A stretch of 11,688 nucleotides of DNA from Micrococcales bacterium UBA3913 (GTDB lineage Bacteria; Actinomycetota; Actinomycetes; Actinomycetales; Microbacteriaceae). Every line of letters starts with the position of its first letter. Positions within the stretch are counted from its first letter, which is position 1. The notes under the pieces are model-generated. The model saw nothing but the letters and a program-made list of their open reading frames with translations, ran no database searches and was not told where the DNA came from. A program made the position numbers and the translations under genes. The stretch spans positions 1 through 11,688 of the forward strand of contig DGEZ01000007.1 in assembly GCA_002391425.1 (NCBI GenBank), written 5' to 3'. Below are positions 1 to 6,219 of this stretch, in pieces.

Positions 1-572
1 GCGGCCTGCTCGGCGATCTCGGGGGTGCGTATGGACCCGTGCCACACGAACGGAGGAACCCCGTCGAGCGGGCGTGGGACGGAGGTGAACCCGTGCAGCG
101 GGGTACGATACTTTCCCTCCCAGTCGACGACGTCCTCGCGCCAGAGCCGGTGCAGCAGGTTGTACCCTTCCAGCGCCATCGGCAGGGACTCGCGAATGTC
201 TTTCCCGAACCACGGGTATACGGGCGCGGTGTTTCCCCGGCCGAGCATAAGGTCCATCCGGCCCCCGCTGAGGTGCTGCAGCGTGGCGTATTCCTCGGCG
301 ATGCGCACCGGATCGTTGGTGGTGATCAGCGTGGTGGAAGTGGACAATACGATTCTGTTCGTCTGCGCCGCGATATAGGACAGGATCGTCGTGGGGGAGG
401 AGGGAATGAACGGCGGGGTGTGGTGCTCGCCGATGGCGAAGACATCGAAGCCGACTTCCTCCGCCTTCTTGGCGATGGCGACCTCCGCCATGATGCGTTC
501 GTGTTCGCTGGGCGTCTGGCCCGCGACCGGGTCCCGGGTGACATCGCCGACGCTGAAGATACCGATCTGCAT
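1..572 (-). CDS. LLM-class flavin-dependent monooxygenase (partial, C-terminus outside window)
   Basis: The 190 visible residues start MQIGIFSVGDV and form the N-terminal half of a luciferase-like TIM-barrel oxidoreductase, which uses reduced FMN and O2 on an unknown small substrate in the cytoplasm. Seen: GEHHTPPF near residues 49-56, the SGGRMDLMLGRGN segment near 102-114, and the RPLDGVPPFVWHGS segment near 167-180. From memory the spacing and wording resemble the CE1758-type actinobacterial subfamily (inference). The ATG at 572 is preceded by GGAAAGG about 5 nt upstream, a good ribosome site that fixes the start. It is the last gene of a minus-strand series (MFS, aldo/keto reductase, this gene), but an 89-nt gap containing an 18-bp palindrome at 611-628 suggests its own promoter and repressor. 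The reading frame is open to the left edge with no break. The family call is firm; the substrate cannot be told. Confidence 0.9.
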   Translation of the reverse strand, partial: MQIGIFSVGDVTRDPVAGQTPSEHERIMAEVAIAKKAEEVGFDVFAIGEHHTPPFIPSSPTTILSYIAAQTNRIVLSTSTTLITTNDPVRIAEEYATLQHLSGGRMDLMLGRGNTAPVYPWFGKDIRESLPMALEGYNLLHRLWREDVVDWEGKYRTPLHGFTSVPRPLDGVPPFVWHGSIRTPEIAEQA

Positions 573-610
573 AGCTGCCTTTCCGTGGTGCGGCAAGGAT
601 CACCGGGAGA

Positions 611-628
611 TATATTCAGTTGAATATA
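611..628. promoter_or_regulatory. 18-bp palindromic operator candidate upstream of the monooxygenase gene
   Basis: TATATTCA, GT, TGAATATA forms a perfect inverted repeat with 8-nt arms and a 2-nt centre. It lies 39-56 nt upstream of the monooxygenase ATG. On the minus strand it supplies AT-rich hexamers (such as TATATT) that could be the -10 box. The size and symmetry fit a dimeric MarR/TetR-type repressor site that would block polymerase. No regulator gene is in the window, so the cognate protein is unknown. Confidence 0.5.
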
Positions 629-647
629 ACCGCGCAGCTGGCGAGAT

Positions 648-659
648 ATTCCGGGGAAT
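648..659. repeat. Short inverted repeat ATTCC-GG-GGAAT
   Basis: Perfect 5-nt arms around a GG centre, just past the stop codon of the aldo/keto reductase (which ends at 662) and about 20 bp upstream of the 18-bp palindrome. There is no T-run on either side, so it is not a convincing terminator. It could be a second regulatory half of the monooxygenase promoter, or chance. Confidence 0.25.
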
Positions 660-661
660 CG

Positions 662-1534
662 TCACTGGTTCACATCGTCGGGATGCCGGCTGACGCGCTG
701 CCCGTCATTGAGCCGATCCAGGAGCACCATATCCTCGCCGTCGAGCTCGAAACCAAAGACATCGGTGTTCTGCGTGACGCGTTCCGGGTTGGCAGACTTG
801 GGGATCACCACCAGGCCGTTCTGCAGGTGCCAGCGGATGAGCACCTGGGCGGGGGAGACTTCGTGTTTGATGGCAGTCTGGGTCACGATCGGGTCGGAGA
901 GCAGGACATTGCGACGTTCCCCGCCATTGATGCCCCGATGCGGGGTGCCGCCCAGTGGGCTCCACGATTCCGTGACGATACCGTGGTAGCGATCGAAGGC
1001 GCGCGTGACGTACTGGGGCAGGTGCGGGTGCAGTTCGATCTGATTCACTGCGGGCACAACATCGCTCTTGTCCAGCAACTGCTGCAGGTGGATGGGCGTG
1101 TTGTTGCACACTCCGATCGCACGAGCCTTGCCCTGTTCCAGGATCCGCTCCAGGGCGTGCCAGCTCTCCAGTTGTTTCCCCACTTTGGGCATCGGCCAGT
1201 GGATCAGGTATAGGTCGACATAGTCGAGCCCCAACCTGCTCAGGCTGCCATCGATCGCATCCAGCGCACTGGCGTACCCCTGGTCAGCGTTCCACAGCTT
1301 TGTGGTGACAAAAATCTCGTCCCGTGGCACGGAGGAACGGCGGATGCCCTCCCCGACACCCTCCTCGTTCCCGTAGACCTTCGCCGTATCAATGTGCCGG
1401 TACCCGACGCTCAGGGCGTGGGAGACGATCGCTGCGGTGTCCTCCTGCGGCAGCTGGAAAACCCCGAGGCCCAGCAGGGGCATGGCGACGCCGTTGTTCA
1501 GAGTGGTGGTGGAGTGAATGCTCAGTGAAGTCAT
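662..1534 (-). CDS. Aldo/keto reductase (2,5-diketo-D-gluconate reductase-like)
   Basis: A 290-residue NADPH-dependent carbonyl reductase, full length for the AKR superfamily, cytoplasmic. The catalytic tetrad is visible: D49 and Y54 in HIDTAKVYGNE, K79 in VTTKLW, and H112 in YLIHWP. Further family marks are GVCNNTP in the middle, VNQIELHP, and the C-terminal nucleotide-binding stretch IPKSANPERVTQN. The overall pattern fits the AKR5-like bacterial group often labelled 2,5-diketo-D-gluconate reductase, but the true aldehyde or ketone substrate is unknown. I take ATG at 1534: an AGG lies 8 nt upstream. An in-frame GTG at 1540 would sit too close to that AGG. The gene follows the MFS transporter by 63 nt on the same strand with no clear terminator, so co-transcription is likely. 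An 89-nt gap with palindromes separates it from the monooxygenase. Confidence 0.93.
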   Translation of the reverse strand: MTSLSIHSTTTLNNGVAMPLLGLGVFQLPQEDTAAIVSHALSVGYRHIDTAKVYGNEEGVGEGIRRSSVPRDEIFVTTKLWNADQGYASALDAIDGSLSRLGLDYVDLYLIHWPMPKVGKQLESWHALERILEQGKARAIGVCNNTPIHLQQLLDKSDVVPAVNQIELHPHLPQYVTRAFDRYHGIVTESWSPLGGTPHRGINGGERRNVLLSDPIVTQTAIKHEVSPAQVLIRWHLQNGLVVIPKSANPERVTQNTDVFGFELDGEDMVLLDRLNDGQRVSRHPDDVNQ

Positions 1535-1597
1535 GAGCACAGCCTAAACGTAGCCAGAAAGCATCTCCCGTTTTCTCGGCGGAGTATCGGCGACGGG

Positions 1598-2812
1598 TCA
1601 GTGAGCCAGCGACCGCAGACTGCGGCTCACGCGAGAAAGAACACCCAGCGCGAGAAGCTGCACCACGGCGGTGTAGGCGACTAGCGCCGGAATCGACACC
1701 GCTGACAGCCAGCCAGAAACGGAGCCCCCGGCTAACGCGCCCAACCCCAACGCTATGGCGCAATACCCGTAGGCGGTGGCTCTGCTCTCGCGTGGGGCGA
1801 TATCCGCGACCACCGCACGCATCGTGGACTCCTGGATGCCCGTGATCACGCCCCACAACACCACCCCCACGAGTATGCCGGCGAGTGTGCTCTGGTAGGC
1901 AACCACAGGCAGAGCGATCGCGAGCACGGGGAGTGCGTACAGACTCCGTACCCCCACACGGTCATAGGCCAGCCCCGTCGCAGCGGCCGACACAGCATCC
2001 ACCGCCATTGCGAGGGCATAGAGCACCGGTACCCACGCCTCATCCACTACCTCGTGGCGGACCATATGGAACGACAGCACCCCGAAGGTGGCCACCGCAG
2101 AACACGACAGGAACGCGAAAACCATGTACAGCCAGAACGGGCGGGACAAGCGCGGCATCCCGCGCGGCGGGGAGGGTCTGCGCGGGGCCTCTTCGAAGAG
2201 CTCCGGGTAGGGGACCCGTCGGCGCAACAGCATCAGGACGCAGATCGCCAGCGCGCCGGGCAGCAGGAGGACACCGAGTGCCGGGGCATAGTTGTGTGCG
2301 GTCACGGCAAGGATCCAGGCCACCAACAGGGGCCCGATAATCGCCCCCATCTGGTCGATGGCCTCGTGCAGGGCGAACCCCTTCCCCACGCCCACGGAGG
2401 ACGCTGCGCTCGCGAGCAATGTGTCTCGGGACGGGGTGCGCAGGGATTTGCCGAAGCGCTCCAGAATGACCAGAAAGGACACGGCCAGCACACTGCCGGC
2501 CAGACCCATGAGGGGAACGGTCACCGCGGTGACGGCATACCCCGCGATCGCGAACACCCAGTACCTGCGGGTGCGATCCGCCCAGGGGCCCGTGAACGCG
2601 CGTCCTCCCAGAGCCGTGGCCTCCCCGAGTCCAGAGACGATACCGACGGTGACAGCCGACGCCCCCACAGACGCGAGGAGGGGTCCCTGGACGGCCAGTG
2701 CGCCCTCGTAGACGATGTCCATGAGCAGGCTGACGACTCCGAAGCCCGCAATGAATCGGTAGGGGGAAAGAAGCGGTCGACCGTTCCTGGAGGCGTCAGC
2801 ACTCTTCGACAT
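1598..2812 (-). CDS. MFS transporter
   Basis: A 404-residue integral membrane protein with about 12 hydrophobic segments, the usual size for the major facilitator superfamily. Seen: a motif-A-like loop GPWADRTRRYW (about 75-85) between helices 2 and 3; ERFGKSLRTPSRD (118-130) followed by GKGFALHEAIDQMGAIIGP (143-161), a signature of one MFS_1 subgroup; a basic central loop near 190-220 (LLRRRVPYPELFEEAPRR); and a second six-helix half ending in a basic tail. It probably exports or imports a small organic compound by proton coupling; the substrate is not evident. The ATG at 2812 has an excellent ribosome site, GGGGAAAGG, 6 nt upstream. It is first in the minus-strand run with the aldo/keto reductase and is divergent from the YggS-family gene across a 150-nt gap. 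It may act with the downstream oxidoreductases, for example by moving their substrate or product (inference). Confidence 0.92.
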   Translation of the reverse strand: MSKSADASRNGRPLLSPYRFIAGFGVVSLLMDIVYEGALAVQGPLLASVGASAVTVGIVSGLGEATALGGRAFTGPWADRTRRYWVFAIAGYAVTAVTVPLMGLAGSVLAVSFLVILERFGKSLRTPSRDTLLASAASSVGVGKGFALHEAIDQMGAIIGPLLVAWILAVTAHNYAPALGVLLLPGALAICVLMLLRRRVPYPELFEEAPRRPSPPRGMPRLSRPFWLYMVFAFLSCSAVATFGVLSFHMVRHEVVDEAWVPVLYALAMAVDAVSAAATGLAYDRVGVRSLYALPVLAIALPVVAYQSTLAGILVGVVLWGVITGIQESTMRAVVADIAPRESRATAYGYCAIALGLGALAGGSVSGWLSAVSIPALVAYTAVVQLLALGVLSRVSRSLRSLAH

Positions 2813-2838
2813 CGCACACCTTTCCCCTTCCGCGCTTC

Positions 2839-2844
2839 AGCTTA
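2839..2844 (-). promoter_or_regulatory. Possible -10 box of the MFS transporter gene
   Basis: On the minus strand this reads TAAGCT (TANNNT pattern), about 27 nt upstream of the MFS start, giving a short leader that would still hold the strong ribosome site. No convincing -35 was seen. A 14-bp inverted repeat (TCGAG-GGGT-CTCGA, 2858-2871) lies immediately upstream and could be an operator. Weak call. Confidence 0.3.
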
Positions 2845-2857
2845 GTGCGGCGCCGTG

Positions 2858-2871
2858 TCGAGGGGTCTCGA
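2858..2871. repeat. Inverted repeat TCGAG-GGGT-CTCGA in the divergent intergenic region
   Basis: Perfect 5-nt arms with a 4-nt spacer, just upstream of the candidate MFS -10 box. It is followed at once by three ATGCC units at an exact 8-nt period (2871, 2879, 2887). Position between divergent genes suits a regulator site, but arms this short can arise by chance in GC-rich DNA. Confidence 0.25.
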
Positions 2872-2949
2872 TGCCGCGATGCCGGTATGCCCAACAGGTC
2901 TGTTTCCTGCCCGGTGGTGGTGCTCCCCGGTATGGCACCCGGGTCGTGA

Positions 2950-2955
2950 TATAAC
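2950..2955 (+). promoter_or_regulatory. Extended -10 promoter for a leaderless YggS-family mRNA
   Basis: TATAAC preceded by TG and one base (TGA-TATAAC), an extended -10 element. Only 7 nt separate it from the ATG at 2963, so transcription would begin at or next to the start codon. No ribosome site exists before that ATG, which fits a leaderless message, a common arrangement in actinobacteria. No good -35 is seen. Confidence 0.5.
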
Positions 2956-2962
2956 AACACTC

Positions 2963-3706
2963 ATGGCAGCACCGACCGAACAGAGCCAGAACATTGTAGC
3001 CGCACTCGACGATGTCCGCGCTCGGATCCAGCAGGCCGAGGCCGAGGCTGGGCGTGCACCGGGCTCCGTGAGGCTGCTTCCGGTGAGCAAAACGTTTCCC
3101 GCTAGCGCGGTTGAGGCGGCGATGTCCGCTGGCTGCACCCGCTTCGGGGAGAACAAAGTCCAGGAAGCCCTGCACAAGTTCGAGGAGCTCGGCGCCGACC
3201 CCGAGCATCCCGAGTGGGCGATCATTGGACACCTGCAAACGAACAAGGCGAAGTACGTCGCCCGTTTCGCCACGGAATTCCAGGCACTCGATTCGGTGGA
3301 GATCGCTCAGGCACTGCAGCATCGGCTGGAACTCGAACAGAGGACGCTGGATGTCCTCATCCAGGTAAACACCTCGGGGGAACAGTCGAAGTCCGGCGTC
3401 GACCCCGACCACGCACTCGACCTCCTAGCCCCAGTGACGGCGTGCGACCGGCTGGCGCTACGCGGGTTCATGACAATTGCCACGAACACGGATGGTCAGG
3501 ACGAGATTCGGCGTTGCTTCCGTCAGCTCCGGCAGATCCGGGACCGTGCACAAGATGTGGTCGGGCGTGAACTGCCTGAGCTCTCCATGGGCATGAGTGC
3601 CGACTTCCCCCTCGCCATTGCAGAGGGGGCGAGCGTGGTCCGCGTCGGCAGCGCCATTTTCGGTGCACGACACTATCCGACGCAGGCACCGAATATGGGG
3701 GCGTGA
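2963..3706 (+). CDS. yggS: YggS/PLPBP family pyridoxal phosphate homeostasis protein
   Basis: A 247-residue cytoplasmic protein that binds pyridoxal 5'-phosphate in an alanine-racemase-like barrel and buffers free PLP; the family has no proven catalytic reaction. Seen: K43 in LLPVSKTF, the expected PLP lysine; FGENKVQEALHKFEEL; WAIIGHLQTNKAKYVARF; VLIQVNTSGEQSKSG; LRGFMTIA; and the C-terminal phosphate-binding run LSMGMSADF...VVRVGSAIFGAR. All family landmarks are in order and length is normal. The frame is open upstream to an ATG at 2855, but I choose 2963 because homology begins there and a -10 box lies just in front. Its TGA shares bases with the ATG of the cardiolipin synthase gene (TGATG at 3704-3708), so the two are translationally coupled. 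In many bacteria this gene sits with sepF/ftsZ or proC; here it does not. Confidence 0.95.
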   Translation: MAAPTEQSQNIVAALDDVRARIQQAEAEAGRAPGSVRLLPVSKTFPASAVEAAMSAGCTRFGENKVQEALHKFEELGADPEHPEWAIIGHLQTNKAKYVARFATEFQALDSVEIAQALQHRLELEQRTLDVLIQVNTSGEQSKSGVDPDHALDLLAPVTACDRLALRGFMTIATNTDGQDEIRRCFRQLRQIRDRAQDVVGRELPELSMGMSADFPLAIAEGASVVRVGSAIFGARHYPTQAPNMGA

Positions 3707-5157
3707 TGAGTATCGACTGGTGGGTGATCTTCTACGCGATCATCGACCTGGGGGTGCGCATTGCCGCGATCATCATCGTGCCGCGCAACCGCAAGCCCGA
3801 ATCCGCGCTGGGCTGGCTCCTGGCCATCTACTTCATCCCCGTCATCGGAATCCTGTTGTTCCTGCTCATCGGCAGCCCCAAGCTCCCCCGGGGGCGTCGC
3901 AAGATGCAGGACGAGATCAATGCGGTCATTCGCCGGCAGGCGAAGGCGATCGACACGCAGGTTCCGGTGATCACCGAGCCGGAGTGGTTCGAGAAGGTGC
4001 GCACCCTCAACGAGGAACTCGGCGCGTTCCCGCTCGTTCGCGGAAACTCCGCCCGCCTTATCCACACATATGCCGAGAGCTTAGAGATGATGACCGAGGC
4101 GGTGCGACGGGCACGCACCTACGTGCACGTCGAGTTCTACATCCTGAGCCTGGACGACACGACGCGGCCCTTCTTCGATGCCCTCGCCGACGCGCACAGG
4201 CGTGGGGTAATGGTGCGTGTCCTCTTCGACCACTGGGCGACCTCGCACAAGCCCTTCTATCGGGAGACGATTCGGTTTTACAAACGTGCTGGTATCGAGT
4301 ACCACCGCATGCTGCCGCTGGACCTGCTGCACGGGAAGTTCCAGCGTCCCGACCTGCGCAACCACCGCAAGCTGCTCGTCGTTGACGGCGAGGTGGGGTA
4401 CATGGGCTCGCAAAATGTCATCGACGCCAGTTATAACCACCGTGCAAACCTGCGGCGTCACCTGCAGTGGGTCGACCTCATGGTGGAGTTGGAGGGCCCG
4501 ATCGTGGCCAGTGTCGACACGATCTTCCTCTCCGATTGGTACGCGGAGACCCGAGAGATCATCTCCGACGAGATCGTGCTGCACGGCCCGGTGGATGCGC
4601 ACACCCACCTGGATGCCCAAATGGTCCCCTCTGGTCCGGGGTTCTCCACGGAGAACAACCTCCAGCTCTTCCTCGCCCTCCTGGCCCAAGCGGAGACCCG
4701 GGTCAACATCATCAGTCCGTACTTCATTCCCAACGAGGCACTGTTGTTGGCGCTGAATGCGGCCATATCGCGCGGCGTGAGCATCGACCTGTTCGTGTCG
4801 GAGGAGAGCGACCAGGCCCTCGTATACCACGCTCAGCGCAGCTACTACGAGGCATTGCTGCGTGCCGGGGTGCGGATTTGGATGTTCCCCAAGCCCTACA
4901 TCCTCCACTCCAAGGCGATGAGTGTGGATGGCGATGTTGCCGTCATCGGCTCCAGCAATATGGACCTGCGTTCGTTCGGTTTGAATTTTGAGATGTCCCT
5001 GCTGGTGCGTGGCCGACAGATCGTGGATGATCTGCGCGATGTAGAGGATCACTACCGCGCGGTGAGCACAGAGCTCACCCTCGAGCACTGGCTCCAGCAG
5101 CCACTGCGTAAGGTCATCTGGGACAATCTCGCGCGACTGACCTCTGCCCTGCAGTAG
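3706..5157 (+). CDS. cls: Cardiolipin synthase, phospholipase D type
   Basis: A 483-residue membrane enzyme that joins two phosphatidylglycerol molecules into cardiolipin plus glycerol. Domains: two N-terminal helices (about 5-25 and 34-55, including SALGWLLAIYFIP) typical of the PLDc_N region, then a basic stretch, then two phospholipase-D half sites. The HKD motifs are H220-K222-D227 (NHRKLLVVDG, followed by GSQN) and H401-K403-D408 (LHSKAMSVDG, followed by GSSNMD). Length is normal for bacterial ClsA-like enzymes. The ATG at 3706 overlaps the YggS-family stop and has GGGGG a few nt upstream; an in-frame GTG at 3703 is possible but less likely. Many actinobacteria use the unrelated CDP-alcohol phosphatidyltransferase-type synthase instead, so this may be a second enzyme. 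It is the second gene of a two-gene operon and is followed by a 79-nt gap. Confidence 0.95.
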   Translation: MSIDWWVIFYAIIDLGVRIAAIIIVPRNRKPESALGWLLAIYFIPVIGILLFLLIGSPKLPRGRRKMQDEINAVIRRQAKAIDTQVPVITEPEWFEKVRTLNEELGAFPLVRGNSARLIHTYAESLEMMTEAVRRARTYVHVEFYILSLDDTTRPFFDALADAHRRGVMVRVLFDHWATSHKPFYRETIRFYKRAGIEYHRMLPLDLLHGKFQRPDLRNHRKLLVVDGEVGYMGSQNVIDASYNHRANLRRHLQWVDLMVELEGPIVASVDTIFLSDWYAETREIISDEIVLHGPVDAHTHLDAQMVPSGPGFSTENNLQLFLALLAQAETRVNIISPYFIPNEALLLALNAAISRGVSIDLFVSEESDQALVYHAQRSYYEALLRAGVRIWMFPKPYILHSKAMSVDGDVAVIGSSNMDLRSFGLNFEMSLLVRGRQIVDDLRDVEDHYRAVSTELTLEHWLQQPLRKVIWDNLARLTSALQ

Positions 5158-5170
5158 GGTGCGTCCCGAA

Positions 5171-5193
5171 GCGGTTGGAGCGTAACAAACCGC
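5171..5193 (+). other. Hairpin GCGGTT...AACCGC after the cardiolipin synthase gene
   Basis: A 6-bp perfect stem (5171-5176 with 5188-5193) around an 11-nt loop, 14 nt past the cls stop. It lacks a following T-run, so it is not a standard intrinsic terminator, although some actinobacterial terminators have poor or no T-runs. It could instead be part of the next promoter region. Confidence 0.25.
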
Positions 5194-5224
5194 CACACTC
5201 GAACCGGCAGGGTGGATACGTTCG

Positions 5225-5230
5225 TAGCAT
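5225..5230 (+). promoter_or_regulatory. -10 box of a leaderless thioredoxin-like mRNA
   Basis: TAGCAT (TANNNT pattern) ends 6 nt before the ATG at 5237, and the start has no ribosome site. This is the spacing expected when transcription starts at the A of the ATG. An overlapping alternative, TACGTT at 5217-5222, would give a leader of only a few bases. No clear -35 is seen. Confidence 0.45.
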
Positions 5231-5236
5231 CGAATC

Positions 5237-5680
5237 ATGTCACCCGTCGCCGCGTTGATCGTCGTTGCAGCTCTCCTCCTGCTCGCCGTAGGAGCGGGGT
5301 TGCTCTGGAAGCGGGCCAACACGCGGGTCCACGCGCCCACCCACCGCGACCTCCGCGCCGACCTGCGTGCGTGGGGCGTTTCGCCTGCCGCTGCGGTCAC
5401 GCTCATCCAGTTCTCAACGCCCTCCTGCAGCTATTGCCCGGGGGTGCGCAGAGTGCTGGACCGGGTCAGTGCAGACCGGACTGACGTTGCCGTGGTGCAG
5501 TGGGACCTGGGCGTTGATGACCGGCCAGCATCCGTGCTGGGGATCCGCCGCACCCCCACCGTGATCGCCGTGGACCGGGGGCTTCACGTGCGCGGACGTG
5601 TCAGCGGGCCAGCCAGCCTCCGCACGATCACCGAGCTGGTCGAGGCGGCTCGACGTCCTCGTACCGGGCAACCATCCTGA
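5237..5680 (+). CDS. Membrane-anchored thioredoxin-like protein
   Basis: A 147-residue protein with one N-terminal hydrophobic helix (about 4-24) followed by a thioredoxin fold. Seen: the redox motif C64-S-Y-C67 in FSTPSCSYCPGV, and the conserved cis-proline P107 in RRTPTVI. It would reduce or exchange disulfides using C64 as the attacking cysteine. The helix has no positive charge before it and is followed by WKR, so by the positive-inside rule the thioredoxin domain should face the cytoplasm (inference; no cleavage site is evident). The downstream DUF4395 gene begins 22 nt after the stop, so the two form an operon, an association I recall from many actinobacteria. The pair probably shares a redox or sulfur-related job. 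Partner and substrate are unknown. The start is the only ATG before the helix and appears leaderless. Confidence 0.88.
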   Translation: MSPVAALIVVAALLLLAVGAGLLWKRANTRVHAPTHRDLRADLRAWGVSPAAAVTLIQFSTPSCSYCPGVRRVLDRVSADRTDVAVVQWDLGVDDRPASVLGIRRTPTVIAVDRGLHVRGRVSGPASLRTITELVEAARRPRTGQPS

Positions 5681-5702
5681 ACAGAGAAAGAGGCGCATCA
5701 CC

Positions 5703-6212
5703 ATGCCATTGGTTGAGAAGATACCGGAGCGTCACAACGGTTTCATCGATGTGCGCGGACCGCGGGTGGCCGCGGGCATCACCGCAGCATTCCTGCTCGG
5801 CGTCGTGTTCCTCGGGCTCATCGGGGCAGCCGTGGATGCGGGCGCATCCCCGTGGGAACGGGTCATCGACCCCGCCTACCTGCTCCTGCTGTTGGTCTGG
5901 GTGAACTTCGCCCTGGGGGCGTTCGCTCCGCCTGCGGCGCGCCCGCTGGGGCTGTTGTACACGAAGGCGATCCAGCCGCGCATCCGCCCTGCGCAGCTCT
6001 TTGAAGATCCGCGGCCGCCGCGCTTCGCGCAGCTCGTCGGGTTTCTCGTCACCAGTGTGGGTATCCTTCTCGGTGCATGGCTGCCCTGGGCTGTTGTGAT
6101 CTCGGCGGCCTTCGCCTTCGTCGCGGCGTTCCTCAACGCGGCATTCGGGTACTGCTTGGGATGCGAACTATACCTATGGGGACGGGGTGCGCGCCCCCGC
6201 GCTCAGCAGTGA
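5703..6212 (+). CDS. DUF4395 family membrane protein
   Basis: A 169-residue integral membrane protein with about four hydrophobic segments (near 25-43, 57-73, 110-129 and 131-148). Family landmarks: IDVRGPRVAAGITA at the N-terminus; FALGAFAPPAARPLGLLYTKAIQPRI in the central loop; EDPRPPRFAQLVG; and the C-terminal LNAAFGYCLGCELYLWG with C151 and C154. Function of DUF4395 is not established. The conserved CxGC pair at the membrane edge and the adjacent thioredoxin gene suggest a membrane step in thiol or electron transfer, by analogy only. I start at ATG 5703, preceded by AGAAAGAGG about 9 nt upstream; the open frame from 5598 overlaps the thioredoxin gene and its extra residues look unrelated. 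The stop is 7 nt from the convergent dehydrogenase stop, leaving no room for an ordinary terminator. Confidence 0.9.
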   Translation: MPLVEKIPERHNGFIDVRGPRVAAGITAAFLLGVVFLGLIGAAVDAGASPWERVIDPAYLLLLLVWVNFALGAFAPPAARPLGLLYTKAIQPRIRPAQLFEDPRPPRFAQLVGFLVTSVGILLGAWLPWAVVISAAFAFVAAFLNAAFGYCLGCELYLWGRGARPRAQQ

Positions 6213-6219
6213 AAGCCCC

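Noticed and set aside
1541..1597. Terminator or promoter between the MFS and aldo/keto reductase genes
   Set aside because: Only a weak imperfect CTCCG/CGGGAG pairing is present, without a T-run, and no -10/-35 pair was seen; co-transcription is simpler.
2855..2962. Longer N-terminus for the YggS-family protein
   Set aside because: The added 36 residues do not resemble the family, and the candidate promoter -10 box lies inside this stretch.
4081..5406. A 441-codon minus-strand open frame opposite cardiolipin synthase
   Set aside because: It is antisense to a clear PLD-family gene with both HKD motifs and shows no family pattern of its own.
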